Assembly: GCA_001599915.1 (NCBI GenBank)
Contig: BCIG01000009.1
Location: 558,001-622,000 of the forward strand
Reading direction: 5' to 3'
DNA from: Symbiotaphrina buchneri
Lineage: Eukaryota > Ascomycota > Symbiotaphrinales > Symbiotaphrinaceae
DNA length: 64,000 nt
Positions within the stretch are counted from its first letter, which is position 1; every line of letters starts with the position of its first letter. The position numbers and the translations under genes were made by a program. Positions 11,480-23,983 of this stretch are shown here, piece by piece. The notes under the pieces were generated by a model. That model worked only from the letters and a program-made list of their open reading frames with translations. It ran no database searches and had not been told where the DNA came from.

Positions 11480-12175
11480 CTTCTCTGATTTGAGGAGTTC
11501 TTCAACAGAGCGACCTTACTCGTCTGAAGAATGCAGTATTACGTGCCTGCCTGCCGGTGATGTTGATTGAAGCAGATTACTTCGAATGAGTTGTGAGCTT
11601 GTTGATAGAGGATGGACGTTGCACAACAGGAGCTTCCCGAGCACTGTAAGTGTACGTAGTAAGTATGAGGTCGGACGTACCTTTAGTAAGAGGTCAGGTA
11701 AGGTCATGCCTTTAGGAAAAGGGTTCGCTTACTTGCCTGGGGTGGGTAACGTACACTGTACTCCGTACAGTTACCGTACCTTGAGCAAATAATTACAGAT
11801 ACCTACCTACCTTAACCAAGTAAAGTTACACCGTTACCTACCTTACCAATAGCTGCTTACTAAGGACTGGTGATGTTCCACCTCGATAAGCTGCGTCCAG
11901 GTCAGGAAAGCATGGAAAGCATCTCCCCTCGATACACACTCAAACGCGCGGTCGACGCATGTTCCAGACCTAGCATCCAGCTTCCCCAGAATCAGGCCCC
12001 TCCCATCGGCGATCTTGAGTAATCGAGGTGAATTGCCCAGTTGTGCAGCAACCGTCACCTGAAGCGCAGCTTTGCAAGTACACGTTCTGTCGCACGGATC
12101 CTCTAGCCGCGTCAACGCGTAAACAATCAGATCAAAGGCTTGAATTCAGCAGTCAGCCTTCAACCAACAAGCAAA
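11480..12175. promoter_or_regulatory. Divergent promoter region of rpn3 and spc34, with degenerate TACC/GTA-rich sequence
   Basis: About 700 bases between two outward-facing genes. Around 11640-11860 the DNA is full of short imperfect GTA/TACC motifs (for example ACGTACACTGTACTCCGTACAGTTACCGTACC in overlapping pieces). These could be a degenerate microsatellite. I saw no exact proteasome PACE element, but a systematic search was not possible. Confidence 0.4.
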
Positions 12176-13066
12176 ATGACCCTTCTAGATACACATCTAG
12201 AGCAGATTTCCCTTTCTGCTGGCGCCATAAATGATCTTCCGTAAGTAAAAAGGGGAAGAGCACGTTCATTGACCTGTCAACTGACGTTTGGGCAGTTTTC
12301 CGCCGCCGAAAGTCTTCACAAACGCGCTGCTCCATAATCATGATATTACTGCATTGATCAGGGATACTGAACTACATGAGCGCGCCCTTTTTACCGTCGA
12401 CCCGTCCGGCCCTTCCGCTGGTCGTGAACCCAGTGCGGCCGGATATGCCTCGTCGCTCGGAGGTAGGGCAAATGCGCATGTCAAGTTGCAAGAGCGGATA
12501 ACAGCCGCAAGGGTGCCACGAGGAAATTCCGCCGTAGCGGCAGTCCTTGGGGGTGATATGGCCGAACAAATGCGAAAAGCGGGCGGCGGCCGCCTGGGTT
12601 CTAGTCATGGCTATGCCGAAACTAGAGACAAGGGGGATATTGACGTTGAAGTCCTGCTTCAAGGTGCACAGAAACTGTGTGCTGTATAGTATGTATGTCC
12701 CTCCAACGGATCCCTCCCATAACTTACTTGGTGCAAAGCCCTGTCCCTGGCGCGTCGGAGAAGATAGCATCACTTCGATCTCGCCACGAGCAGCTAGCAT
12801 CGTCCATCTCCCATTTCGAGGCCCGGGTCGCCAAACAAGCTGCACAGCTCGAGAGGATGAATCGGCCGAAAGACTTCGATGGGGACGATGAGGAAGATGA
12901 CGATATGGGTCATCAAGCCCTGGAGCCAGCAGTGGAACAACAGGAGATCACAGAGGAAGACTTAAGGCGGGAGGAAGAGGAAATCAGGGAACTAGAGAGA
13001 AAGAAACGTAGTCTGGAAGAAAGAGTAAGCGGCATGGAAAGAGATCTGGGAGGGCTGTTACGATGA
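12176..13066 (+). CDS. spc34: DASH/Dam1 complex subunit Spc34, 261 aa
   Basis: Exons 12176-12240, 12296-12688 and 12739-13066 join in phase; the first donor is GTAAGT, the second GTATGT. The N-terminus LLDTHLEQISLSAGAINDLP followed by FPPPKVFTNALLHNHDITALIRDTE is the signature of fungal Spc34. The middle is Ser/Gly-rich and the C-terminal third is coiled coil with an acidic stretch (DGDDEEDDDMG), then EEDLRREEEEIRELERKKR. Spc34 is part of the ten-subunit DASH ring that couples kinetochores to microtubule plus ends. Length and domain order fit the family. Confidence 0.9.
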
Positions 13067-13957
13067 ATTGGCAAGAACCAAGTGTGAGCAGCAATCAAGA
13101 TTAGAGTGGGCCGACACCATATGCTCACAGCGTATGATCCGGACGCGTCCCCAAGAGTGAGATACTACCCAATAACCCCACCTTTGACATGAGATAACTA
13201 ATTGTTGAAAAGGGAATAATGGAGTCATGCTGATTGACTTAGCAAGCTCCTGCGCAGACACGATTCCTGCATAATGGGATGACGGCCTAGCAGGACCTGT
13301 TGCGCTGTCTAACGTAAAGTGTTGCGCGGGCACCTATGCCAGATGCACAAGATGGCCGCGATATCCAGCGCCTCTTGGAAATTTCATGTCTGCGAAGACA
13401 GAGAAATCCAATCTTTGTCAGGAAGAAGGGTTGGTGAGATCGTGTCCAGCGGTACAGACATGTCAGCTGAGCCGACAGTATTCATAGCCTGAGCATCATG
13501 TAATCCAGCAAAGCTGCTTCATCTGTACTTCGCACCTGAATAGATCGTACTGCGTGAAAGTACTAGGTACAAATGAAGGGCAGGGTAAAGGCAGTTTACA
13601 GTAACGGGTTGGTGACGGAGTCTTCTGCCAAGGGTAGTTCGAAACCATCAAGGTATCGGTAACTAGCCCGTAACGTACAGTAATTACAGCCTCATCCCAC
13701 CACTTCCGCATTAATCGTTCTCCATGCTTCGTAACCTCAAGACGGGCAAGACGATGGTCTACTTACCCTCCAACCACAATTGAGAGGCCGGCAACTGAGA
13801 TCTGCTCCTTAACGTTCTGGGCGTTTCACAGCTGTGCCCGAAAATATCATTCCTAGGAGGCCACAGCTGCACACACCAACCTGCCCCAAGCCGCATTCGC
13901 GACGCATCTGGTCTTTCGTTGTCATCTGTAACTTCCAACTTTTGATTTAGCTCAATC
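13067..13957. other. Intergenic region
   Basis: Spc34 3' region followed by the taf12 promoter. Several GTAACG/GTTACG-like palindromic pieces occur around 13590-13690, but no recognisable gene or RNA. Confidence 0.35.
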
Positions 13958-15944
13958 ATGAACAACGCTGTTCCCAATCAGAGTTCTCAAGGCTCACCCA
14001 CTGGTCAGTCCCAGCAGCACTCTGCCTTGATCAAGCCCGAGCAGGTCCGGAACCTGCCCAACATCAATGACCAGCAGAAGGTTCAATACGAGGACGGTAT
14101 CAGGAAATTGTGGAACGTGCTCCAAACGCGGCCTCCAGAAAGTCCGGAGTATCAGCAAGCGCAGACTAAACTGGTCGAGATCTCACAAAATATAAAGGCC
14201 AGCTACAGAAAATACCAGGCGCAACAGGTCGCCCTGCAACGAGCCCAACAACAGGGAGCACAGGCATCAGCAGCAAGGCCGCAGAATCCTGCTCAGCCTG
14301 TTGCGACTTCGCAGGCAAGCAACGGCCAAACACAGACTTCCCAGCAGTTGACGGCACAAATTCAGGCTCATATACAGAGTTTTCCTTTCACACTGCCTCC
14401 CAATATTGCCCAAGGGACTCCAGAAAGCGAAAAGTGGTTGTCCGAAGCCAAACTGCGATATGGCCAGGCTTTACAGAAACAGGAACTCGCCGTCAGGAAC
14501 CTCAAACAGTTGCAGACCTTTGCAGATGAAAGACAGCGACAAGGAAAGCCATTTACTGCTGAGGAACAAGCGACATTCGAGCAACGTCGGCAGCAGTATT
14601 CAAAGAACCACCAAGAGAGCAAGAAATTCATAGAGTCGTTCAGACACCAACAGAAAGAATTTGCCGCCCATCAGAATCCTCAAGGCCGACAAGGCTCTGC
14701 TCCTGCTGGACAGAGCAGGCAGGTGCCGCAATCGCCAGGTGCCGGGCAACAGCAACCGGTGGATCAGCAACCCTCAGCGGCAGGAGCGACTGCATCTGCT
14801 GGTAATACCGCCGTGGACTCAGCTCGGCAACAGGCGACTGGCGCCGCAGGATCCCCAGTCAGTCCATCTGTTTCTGGACCGCCTGCGGCCAATTCACAAG
14901 GACCGACTCAAGTCGCGGCACCGGCTGCTAGTGCTCCTTCACAACAAAACGTACAGCAGCCTCCAGTGAATACCCCAAGCGCAACCTCAGTACAACAACA
15001 ACCTCCCCAAGTCGCGCAGGCCACACCTACACCGACAAACATGCAGCAACCTCATCAGACTCCTCAAGAAACTGCGCCAAACTCAGGACATCCCCATCCT
15101 ACGCCACAACAAGGTCCACCCCGCCCCCTTTCGCATCAAGCAGCTATGGCAGAAGCAGCGCGTTCCTACTCCAACGGCTACCCGCAGAATGGTGTTACTC
15201 CCAGTCAATCTGGATACAGGGGTGACCAGAGCAGTAGCAGCAATGTCAAGATGCCGATACCAAAGAATCTTAACGTCGCTCAGCCTCAGCCAGTAGCCAT
15301 GGGGCCGGCACGGCCTACACTTACGGGAGGGCCGGGCAACAGCGGTATGGGCATGATGGGTCAGCCAGCTATCGCGAAGCCTCCTGGTTACGTACTCGAC
15401 GGCGAAGGCGAGCGAGTTCTCAGCAAGAAGAAGTTGGATGAGCTCGTGCGACAAGTTACTGGTGGCACGGAAGAGCTGGCTCCCGATGTTGAAGAGGTAA
15501 GAAAACTCTCGCTACTGTGTCCATCTGGCCGACATCTCCCTCGGTGCAATGTCTTCTATTGTGCGAAGCGTCGCCCATTTGCCTACCTTGACCCGAGTCG
15601 CAGTGCATTTCCAGTATCTTCCGTGATCCTTGCTATACTTTAATTTTCTACACCCCTTGTGATGTGCCATTACTGACATGTAACAGTGTGTTCTTCAACT
15701 GGCGGATGACTTCATAGACAACGTGGTGACTGCAGCTTGTCGGCTTGCAAAGCTCCGTGGTTCGAATATTCTTGACATTCGCGACATTCAGTTAATCCTA
15801 GAGCGCAACTACAACATCCGCATCCCAGGCTATGCTTCTGATGAGCTCCGCACGGTGCGCAAATTCCAGCCCGCGCAAGGATGGACTGCGAAAATGAGCG
15901 CTGTCGCTGCTGCTAAAGTCACTGGAGGCAAAGCAGATATTTGA
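13958..15944 (+). CDS. taf12: TFIID/SAGA subunit Taf12, 598 aa
   Basis: Exons 13958-15496 and 15687-15944 join in phase 0 across a 190-nt intron with a GTAAGA donor. The first ~480 residues are extremely rich in Gln, Ala, Pro and Ser, with short ordered stretches ([21 protein letters not shown] in pieces). The C-terminus holds the histone-fold domain: [14 protein letters not shown], then [22 protein letters not shown] and [21 protein letters not shown]. In yeast this fold pairs with Taf4 in TFIID and Ada1 in SAGA. Having the intron inside the histone fold is normal. The C-terminal domain identity is very secure; the Gln-rich N-terminus is species-variable. Confidence 0.93.
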
Positions 15945-16609
15945 CCTCCTGTACTGCATCATCACTGGACTGGCTTTCTTGCGGGTTTGGGAGTTTCATA
16001 AGGTTTCCTGTCAATGGACTGCTTTCCCGGGGTTGGATGGAATTGGGCCGGCGCAGACTGCATTGCCAGGACACTCCCGTGCAAATGGTAGTTGATGTTT
16101 AATCACACGGCGCAGAATTTACTCAGGTGTGATCCTACTATGTCATCTTGTCCGTAGCCTGGCGTAGAGGTGTCTGTTTTCGAAATCCACGACAGATGGT
16201 AGGTGACGACTTCCAGTGGTTGTTCTGGTGACTGTAGGCAAGGCTAAGGCCTGGTTAGGTGTGCAGGGATGGTGGTCTTGAACAGTGGTCATTTGGTCCT
16301 CAAGGGCAGGGGGCAGCTGCGTCATCCCTGTGACTTGCGCAGCCATGCACAAGAATAATAGCAGCTTGAGCATAAACATGGCGCCTGTAAAGCTTCTACT
16401 TCGACCTTCTTCCATGAAACCCCAATAGACAGACATTGCAGCGTGACAAAGCTACACCATGTTGGAAGCAATACCAGGGGTGCGGTGCTCGGCCAACGGC
16501 AACGGCCCCGAATTTGCACCGAATGGCAAAACAAACTGGCATCCGGACCACGACCGCCTTGGACGCCCGGTAAGCCCTGATCTGCGATGGCATAAGGAGT
16601 ATAGCAACG
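15945..16609. other. Intergenic region, possible extra 5' exon of the CorA-like gene
   Basis: An open plus-strand frame from 16459 overlaps the start chosen for the next gene but is in another frame, and I found no splice joining it. A minus-strand frame (16436-16143) begins with a signal-like hydrophobic stretch. Neither is convincing. Confidence 0.3.
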
Positions 16610-19522
16610 ATGAGATCCGTTCTGGTCGGGTTCTTGTCATCGATTACGTTCGAAAAGGTCTGGGCCGCTCTGAGAACCCCTTTTTCGTGTGGGATAAACT
16701 CCCCCATACAAGCGCCAAGCTCATGGATTGTCTACGCAGACCAAACAACAGAAGGCCTCCGCAAGGTCGCGGCAGAAGAGATTCAAAATATCGAGGGATT
16801 GAAAAAGCTGCATTCCAATGTGAATCGCACCCGCCTGTGGACGTTTGCATGCTGATATACTGTCAAGCCAGAACGAAGCAAGGATGCAGCCCTTCGTGTA
16901 TTGTACGTTCGATTTTCCTTTCCTGTGTCAGGACTGTTATTGCAGAAATTACGCATGGAGAGGCACTATGTGCATGTGGATCATCCGTAATGCTCTCTTT
17001 CATTGAGGTTATCCTTCATCAGGACTCGCAAATCACCAGAATCAGCATGGGTACTAGTGAATAGGGTCCATGGCAAACAATTTCTTTTCATCGGATTTCT
17101 ATTTATACCTTCTCTGGCAATAGCCAGTTCTCTCTTCCGCATTGTATCTCCCAGTCTCATGCTCTTCCAGCCTGACCCGTCATTATGAAGTCATGTCCAG
17201 AATGCTGGATGGGCAACACGATATCTTCTCCGGAAGTTCAACATATTTAATAACAACAACCTCGTTGACACGGATTTTGGGAATTGGGTACGACATAGAC
17301 GAGCTCCACGCCGAGCTGGACGACCCAACCTAAAAGGTCGAGCTTGGACGGTGCAAAGAGACCCGTTGAGTCACCGATATATGGCACTTTTCTCGCATAT
17401 TACTGATCGGCATGGGCAGATGGCGGGGCATCTCCAGGACCTCGTTTGGTCTTGATTATCTCAAGCAGTATGCCAGGTCCGAGGAACTTAGATCATTGGG
17501 GACTGGATCCGAGGAGTCCAAATTTACAGAACTGAATTGCTATGACGATGAAGGTACCATGTCTCTTTCCTGGGACTAAGTCCTTGACATTGCATGATTC
17601 TTATCAACGTTCATCCTCAGAGAACCCTAGCTATGCCGCTTTTGACGTTTATAAACAGCGTATGGGTGTATATGTCCAGCATCAGGATCTCGTACACTCG
17701 TTGCCAACCGATCCCGATATCCAGAACCCATATACGAAGTCTATAGCCCCAGGAGAGGGACAGCGCCCTTATCACCATGTGCCACAGCTAGATAGCCTTG
17801 ATAATGGCAAGCTCCATGTAATCTGACATTTTGAAGATTGTTGACCAAGCGTAGGGAACACCATCATCATATTCGATAGCAGCCAATCCGGTTCAATTGA
17901 AGACACACTGATTGCTGCCCGTGGGAGCTTTGAATCCCGGTGGGTGCGTCATTCGTGAAGCTCTCGGACGCAAAAGAACTTGGGTGACATGGCTCATAGA
18001 GACGACTTCCATTCTACCTACCATATGATGCCAGAGAAGGCAATGACGAACAGTTTCTCGTCATAGAGCTCATGAAGATACTTTTGGAGGACATTTTCAA
18101 GGCAGTCGCGGAGAACTGGAGCCCTCTCCTTGATGCATGCTACGATCATGTGAGCATCCTGGTGTGTTCATTCTAGCCTCAAACTCGAAGCGTAAGAAGA
18201 CTGAAGACAGTAAAGGAAGACAGAATCTACGAACAACCTGCGGACGAGACCCGCGCGCCAGAGTTGTGGGCGAATTCAAGCCTCTGGCTGAAGTTCGAGA
18301 AGCTCATTCTTATCCATGGCGGACTAGTGAGAGAGATGCAGAAGAATCTGAACGACCTTACGGTGGATGAACGTAATGACGATGATTGGCTTGACGCTAC
18401 ACCCGCAGAGTTCGAGAGTTTGAGCAATCTCATACAAGAGGATCTCGTCAAACCCACTGAACATCTGGCAGACCTTGTGAGGCTTCCCCGCGTCCCTTCG
18501 CAGTGCTAGACTGACCCGAGACCGTAGATGTACAAGTCGGTCGGCATCAGGGACTCTCGACATTCTCTGCAGCTGAATGACTCTATGTGGAGACTCTCTT
18601 GGATCACGTTTATATTTCTCCCGTTGACGTTTATCGTTGGGTTCTTTGGCATGAATGTCGACACCTTCGCCAACGATCCATCGATCAAGTGGTCAGTTTC
18701 ACTTTGAGCGTGGTGCTCGTGTCTGTGAGCTCCAGCTGACAGGATGAGCAGGTACTTCATTGCGGCAGTACCTTTCGTGAGTATCCATCTCTTCTGAGGC
18801 TAGGCTAGTATAATGATCCCTGCTAGATGATTCTGGTGATGATTCTGTTGTACTTGATTAAAAGCCTTGGTAATCGAGGACGGCCTGATCCATACACACG
18901 TGTCAAGTACGAACAACTGTTCTATGATCTGTCCACGATGCAACCCAGTCTGTGGTCCCGGCTAGGTCCCAAAATAGACTTCCGGCCATCTAATCTTGTC
19001 GATAAAGTCAGATGGGAGTTGATCAACTACTGGGCAACCTCGACCAGGACCAAAAATGGCCGTGGCGATATGAGCAGTGACCAGACCCTTGGGGTATGGG
19101 CGAGGGTCAAGATCTACTGGATCAAGAGATGGACGAGGGAGATAAGGGTGAGCGATGATGTTCGAATGACTGAACTGCTAGAGGAGGGTGGACTGGAGAG
19201 TAGGGATCCTGTTCGGGAAGGGATTGGGCAAGTGAGCGAAGCACTTGCTCTCCCAGCGGCAGGGGGTTTGGGGCGTCCACAGAGTTTTCTCAAGATCCCT
19301 GCGAGCCCTGCTTTGGAGGCTGAAAGGCCCGGCAGCAGGAGCAGCAGTGGTGGACGGAATAGTGCTGTAATGGTGGAGGAACAGGCGCCTGACTGGCTGA
19401 GCAAAATTCGAGGACAGTGGCGCCAGGGGTCAAGTGGACGGCGTAGGGATTCGACGTCGAATCCTGCAGAGCCTAGGTCTGGGGACAAGAACATGCAGGA
19501 ACCGGAGTCTCTCCCGGGATAG
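16610..19522 (+). CDS. CorA-like Mg2+ transporter family membrane protein, about 706 aa, eleven exons
   Basis: Exons: 16610-16819, 16883-16902, 17191-17364, 17420-17553, 17621-17806, 17855-17943, 18000-18161, 18216-18476, 18528-18691, 18751-18775 and 18827-19522. All ten joins keep phase. The joined protein follows the large fungal CorA-like family: HVQNAGWATRYLLRKFN, DPWRGISRTSFGLDYLKQY, NTIIIFDSSQSGSIEDTLI, ESRWRRLPFYLPY, then helices leading to the pore. The GMN motif is at 18648-18656 (FFGMNVDTF), after the first membrane segment (WITFIFLPLTFIVGFF). The second segment is WYFIAAVPFMILVMILLYLI. A Ser-rich cytosolic tail ends it. Intron 5 (17807-17854) starts with GC instead of GT, and intron 2 is long (288 nt). 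The N-terminal start is uncertain. Substrate (Mg2+, Zn2+ or other) is not shown by sequence. Confidence 0.78.
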
Positions 19523-20309
19523 AGTCCTTCGGTGGTTCGGGGGTTAAATCGAGATGTGGATTCGTTCGTCTTAGGCTATCGCCAATTCCTCTGGAGAGCC
19601 ATACCCAAGTCATTCCATTATATAGCAGATTCAATGTTACTGCTAATGAACTCTTTTGCAGTGACAAGCGCATCGTGATTGCCAGGTTCTGATTTTTAGT
19701 TGGATGAACTTGCTGCCGCGTTGTAGCATTGCCAGCCTTGCCAACCCTGCCCATGACCTATTAATCAGTCACTGTCTGGTGGATTGAGGGTGCTAATGTG
19801 GCTACAAATTATATTGAGATATTATTTGCAGCAGATGTACCTGCTGGCCACATACATAAAATAATTGACCAAGAACTAACAGTGTCCGAAAACGACAAAC
19901 ACGTATATTGAAAGGACGCAGACGTTGAAGGACAAGGCCATTATTATCAATCCCCATGTCCAACCATCTGAACAACTGTGTTGTCTGGATTATTCTTGAA
20001 TTAAGGTAGGTAGTGTCTTGCTCCGCACCCTCCCTTGCATGCTCGTTGTGATCCGGACCGCCGCTCCCGCCCATTTAGGAAAAGTATAGGTGTTCCGACC
20101 CCGCGCTACATATATACTTTTTTTGCACCATCCCAAAAATCTTACCTGACAATCCAACACTGAGAAGCCACCTAAACTCTTATATACGACCTCCTGTAGC
20201 TCCCATTTTCAATTAATCATCGAGGGACATTTTTTGGGCTTCATTCACTGGTCTGGCCCGGTCAACATTCACCTTCAATTATCCTCGCTTGCCTGCAAAA
20301 TTCGATAGC
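19523..20309. other. Intergenic region
   Basis: CorA-like 3' end and emg1 promoter. An AT-rich TATA-like run (ACATATATACTTTTTTT) lies at about 20107, some 200 bases before the emg1 start. No other feature seen. Confidence 0.35.
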
Positions 20310-21357
20310 ATGGCCTTAGATCGAGCAGCCTCGCCAGAGGAACCCAAGAAGAAGAGACCGAGTAAGTGGACAAAGTTTGCATATTCCTTTGAACTGTTCC
20401 TGCTCCTGCCTTTGCACGCCCTCGGTCTATGATGCCGAATCTCTCGTCGTCCTCGACATCATCGAGGCGTTCCTCCCGTGGTAACACGATCATCTCATCC
20501 CATCGGCCGCTTACGCCGTCTGATTGCGCTACTCTCTGACTCCGCTCTTCAACACTCTAGGAACTCAATCGTGCCCTCCCCCAGAACTTCCACAACTCAT
20601 TGCGGAGCAGCATGTGCCTATTCCCAGCAACGACAAGGAGAGTCAAAGGCTTATAGTCGTGCTCTCAAATGCCAGCCTCGAGACCTACAAGGCCTCCCAT
20701 GGTGGGGGCCGTCCCGGCGGTCGCGAGGAGAAGTATTCTCTGCTGAACAGCGACGAACATATTGGCATCATGCGGAAGATGAACAGAGACATCAGTGAGG
20801 CTCGGCCTGATATTACTCACCAGGTCAGCTTCTTCTCAGGATACTGCGCCCCTTGATCCGGAATGCTTATCGGTAGCTAGTGTCTATTAACCCTCCTCGA
20901 CTCTCCCATCAATAAGGCCGGGCGGTTGCAGATATACATTCACACCGCTAAAGGTGTACTGATCGAAGTCAGCCCAACCGTCCGCATCCCTCGGACATTC
21001 AAAAGATTCGCAGGTCTGATGGTGCAACTCCTGCACCGGCTCTCCATACGCTCCACCAATTCGCAGGAAAAGCTGCTCAAAGTCATCAAGAATCCCATTA
21101 CTGATCACCTTCCGCCGAACTGTCGAAAGGTCACCCTTAGCTGGGATGCGCCTGTGGTAAGGGTAAGAGACTACGTCGCTGACCTGGGTCCAAAGGAGAG
21201 TATCTGCGTCTTTGTGGGTGCCATGGCAAAGGGCGCTGATAACTTCGCCGATGAGTTCAAGGATGATACCATCAGCATCAGCAACTACAGCCTCAGCGCC
21301 AGTGTTGCCTGCAGTAAATTCTGCCACGCAGCGGAAGACATCTGGGACATCATCTGA
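20310..21357 (+). CDS. emg1: 18S rRNA pseudouridine N1-methyltransferase Emg1/Nep1, 263 aa
   Basis: Exons 20310-20361, 20561-20823 and 20881-21357 join in phase. The first exon codes only [17 protein letters not shown], a short basic leader; the first intron is 199 nt, longer than its neighbours. The rest is a clean SPOUT-class Nep1: [57 protein letters not shown], then [20 protein letters not shown] and [17 protein letters not shown]. The knot end is [14 protein letters not shown] to [20 protein letters not shown]. Emg1 methylates a hypermodified pseudouridine of 18S rRNA and is needed for 40S biogenesis in the nucleolus. Length is normal. Confidence 0.93.
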
Positions 21358-22616
21358 AACCTCGGCTACCGCACTACGGCGGGCCGTGTGTGATTTAACA
21401 CGCTCCTTGCGAGCACCGGCTTGACGTCTAGTAGTCATCCACTACTACGGTCGAATTCAATTGCCAAATTATCGGTGAAGGAAGGCGGAAGGTGCGCGTG
21501 GGGCAGGCTGCGATACCAACATCAAAGCTCTGCTCTACGCGGCATCGGGATCTATGAGCATTGGGTGTCTGGGGTTCGGTCCTACTGTTTTTGCAACCAA
21601 AACGTGTCCGTTCAACAGAACCAAGGCGCTTCTTGTCGTCTTGTGTGGAACACTTCAACTTGTTCTACGATCTCGCTGTTTCACTTTCCGTTTCTTTCAG
21701 ACAGTGGCAAACCACAAATGCATGTACGTAGCATGACGAGGCGCAGGCAAAAAAGGGACAGCGACCAAAATTCTGGGTGATTTCAGATTTGGACCTATAT
21801 GCTGCCTGTGAGACGTGAGATATTGGCCTATCGGAAGGCGGCCGAGGTTACACTTCTGCCCGTTGTGCCGGCTTGGGTCATGGAAAGCCTCGGAGGACAC
21901 GCATCGGATACATGTACTGTAAATATGCTCCAGCAACAGATCCCCATGTTTTGGCCTACCAGGGTGAGTGAGGCACGATAATGGTGGCCGGGAACCAGAT
22001 AGAAAACCACCGGCGGCAGAGGTCGCCTTTTGGAAGCTGTGAGCAGCAAGTCGTGATGATGGCCAATGGTAAGAAATGAGGCGATTTTCTAATGCAAGTC
22101 GTTGCTGCCGCCGAAGAAACCCACCAACCACAACTCCACCAGTGCCGGAGCGACCCCAACGTCCGTCAAGGTTCGCAATGCACCTAGCATGCTAGTTGCA
22201 GCGCCCGCTCATCGAGACAATGGTGGACGTGGCACGATAGATCCCACTCTCTTATGTCTTCAAGGCGCCGACTATCCCGACTGAACCTCAGAAGCACCCG
22301 GCCCCCTTTCCAACCCTTCTGCTGCCTGACGAGGCGACCGGTGGGAGTGCACGCCGACGGTCACTGGACTCTCGAAAGGTTACATTGATCAATCCGATCC
22401 CAATAGCATGATCTTCCCATAAGCATGATTTGACAGCATCTCTCGCCAATAGCATGTGCCTTTGCCAGAGTTTCATTCTCACATTCTGAGATACTATATA
22501 GCCATGATTCATACATAGACAAGAGCCCTTCAGTTCATTTCCTACGTCGATTCAAATCTCAAATACTCCTATCTTTCTTCTCCTTTCTTAGACATATCGA
22601 AAAGGGCTCTTAGACA
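21358..22616. other. Gene-free region, 1.26 kb
   Basis: No frame with family similarity on either strand. Overlapping open frames of 60-144 codons in all frames look like chance. A TATA-like box (ACTATATAGCC) at about 22491-22501 sits ~115 bases before the VOC gene start and is its likely promoter element. Confidence 0.4.
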
Positions 22617-23835
22617 ATGCCTCTCTCTCACACTGCCCTCACCGTCTCGCACCTGCCCCAAGCTACTTCTTTCTATCTATCCGCTTTAGCACCCATTGGC
22701 TACCATTTCGTTGGTCAGCGCGGCGACCAGATCGGGTTCGGGGTGGACGGAAAGGATGCCGAGTTCTTTATATATAAGGAAACCTCCTCGTATGTGGTCC
22801 TGATGACACCTCTCGATCGATGCTGCCGACGTGTTTTCCTTTTCCTTGTCCCCAAGTTAGACTAAGTCATGTTGCAGACTTAGGTCACCAGCAGGGCATG
22901 TCGCCTTCTCAGCACCATCCCGTGCTGCTGTGGATGCTTTTTATGCCTCAGCGTTGCATGCCGGCGGGGACAGGTATGGCGAGCCTACGGTTCGAGACTT
23001 GGAGACGGGCTACTACAATGCTGCCGTTTTGGACCTCGATGGCAACGTCGTGGAAGTGGTTTATCGGCCAGTCGGGGGTCCTAACAGGAGCGACTTGCAG
23101 CCCGCGGCCTCATTGCTGGACAATCAGAAGGATTCGCTTGCAGATCGTCTCTGGGACCAGCGGAGCCAACTGGAGGGGATGTCTTCCGGTAGCGATTCGT
23201 CATCGCCCTTGTCGATGAACAAACCAGCAGGGCACATCTCCACCAAGGCCATTTTCGGTACGCTGCTAGGTGCTGCTGCAGGCGCGGCGATGGCGTATGC
23301 CATGACCAAAGCGGAGCGGCATGACGAGAAAGCGAGGTCAGGGGTAGGGGACCCGATGTCTCAGGAGGCGGTCTACTACAGCCCTAGCCAATATGGGCCC
23401 AGCGTTGCAGCACAGTCTGCAGGTCAGATACAGATGGTGGACCGTGAGGCCCAGACCAATAAGTCCTCATCGTTGGTCGCTGGCGCGAAGAAGGCACTCA
23501 AGGCCATCGAGCCTCCTCCGACCCCTAGCAGCGGCACCCTTATCAACACCTTTGTGCCTTCCGAGGCTCCCAAGCTGCTCAAGAGTCGGGCTGAGAGCGA
23601 GTCACAAAGCCGTGTGAGCCGCAGCCCGAGCAAGGCTACGTCTCACCACTCGAGGTCAACACAGGCTACTCGACAGTCCAGCCGTCATTCCAGCCATCAT
23701 TCTAGCCGTCAGTCAAGTCACCATCGACGCAGTGCAGAGACTGGCTCGGAGGCAACAGCGAGATCACATCTCTCGGTCGCCTCCTCACTGCATACCTACG
23801 GTGGACACGGACTAGGTCCAGTAAGTCCGTCTTGA
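22617..23835 (+). CDS. VOC/glyoxalase-like protein with a membrane-type, Ser/His-rich C-terminal extension, 376 aa
   Basis: Exons 22617-22789 and 22878-23835 join in phase across an 88-nt intron. Residues 1-~135 form a vicinal-oxygen-chelate fold: HTALTVSHLPQATSFYLSAL, GFGVDGKDAEFFIY, SPAGHVAFSAPSRAAVDAFYASALHAGG and YYNAAVLDLDGNVVEVVYRP. H5 and the final E are plausible metal ligands. Stand-alone proteins of this type usually end there. Here another ~240 residues follow, with a Gly/Ala hydrophobic segment (AIFGTLLGAAAGAAMAYAM) resembling a glycine-zipper membrane helix. A tail of repeated SRHSSHHSSR-like Ser/His/Arg motifs ends it. Two functions in one chain, or a membrane-anchored enzyme, are possible. 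Substrate unknown. Confidence 0.75.
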
Positions 23836-23983
23836 GGACTTCTTCCAAGCCGGCTATACGGTCAACCTCCCTCAGACATGATAGTAGCCAAGAATTTACG
23901 AAGACGGAAAGACTGCAGGAAAGAGATCCGTGTTTACCGTCTATGCCTCTTCTACCTGAGGTACTGAATGTGTAGAACAACAT

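Noticed and set aside
16143-16436. Minus-strand frame with a signal-peptide-like start (MLKLLLFLCMAAQVTG)
   Set aside because: The mature part has no recognisable content and only one Cys pattern-less stretch; it overlaps the taf12 3' and CorA-like 5' regions, so chance is more likely.
16459-17064. Plus-strand 201-codon frame at the CorA-like 5' end
   Set aside because: Its later part reads the CorA-like exons in the wrong frame. Its first ~90 codons might be a real 5' exon, but no intron of suitable phase joins it.
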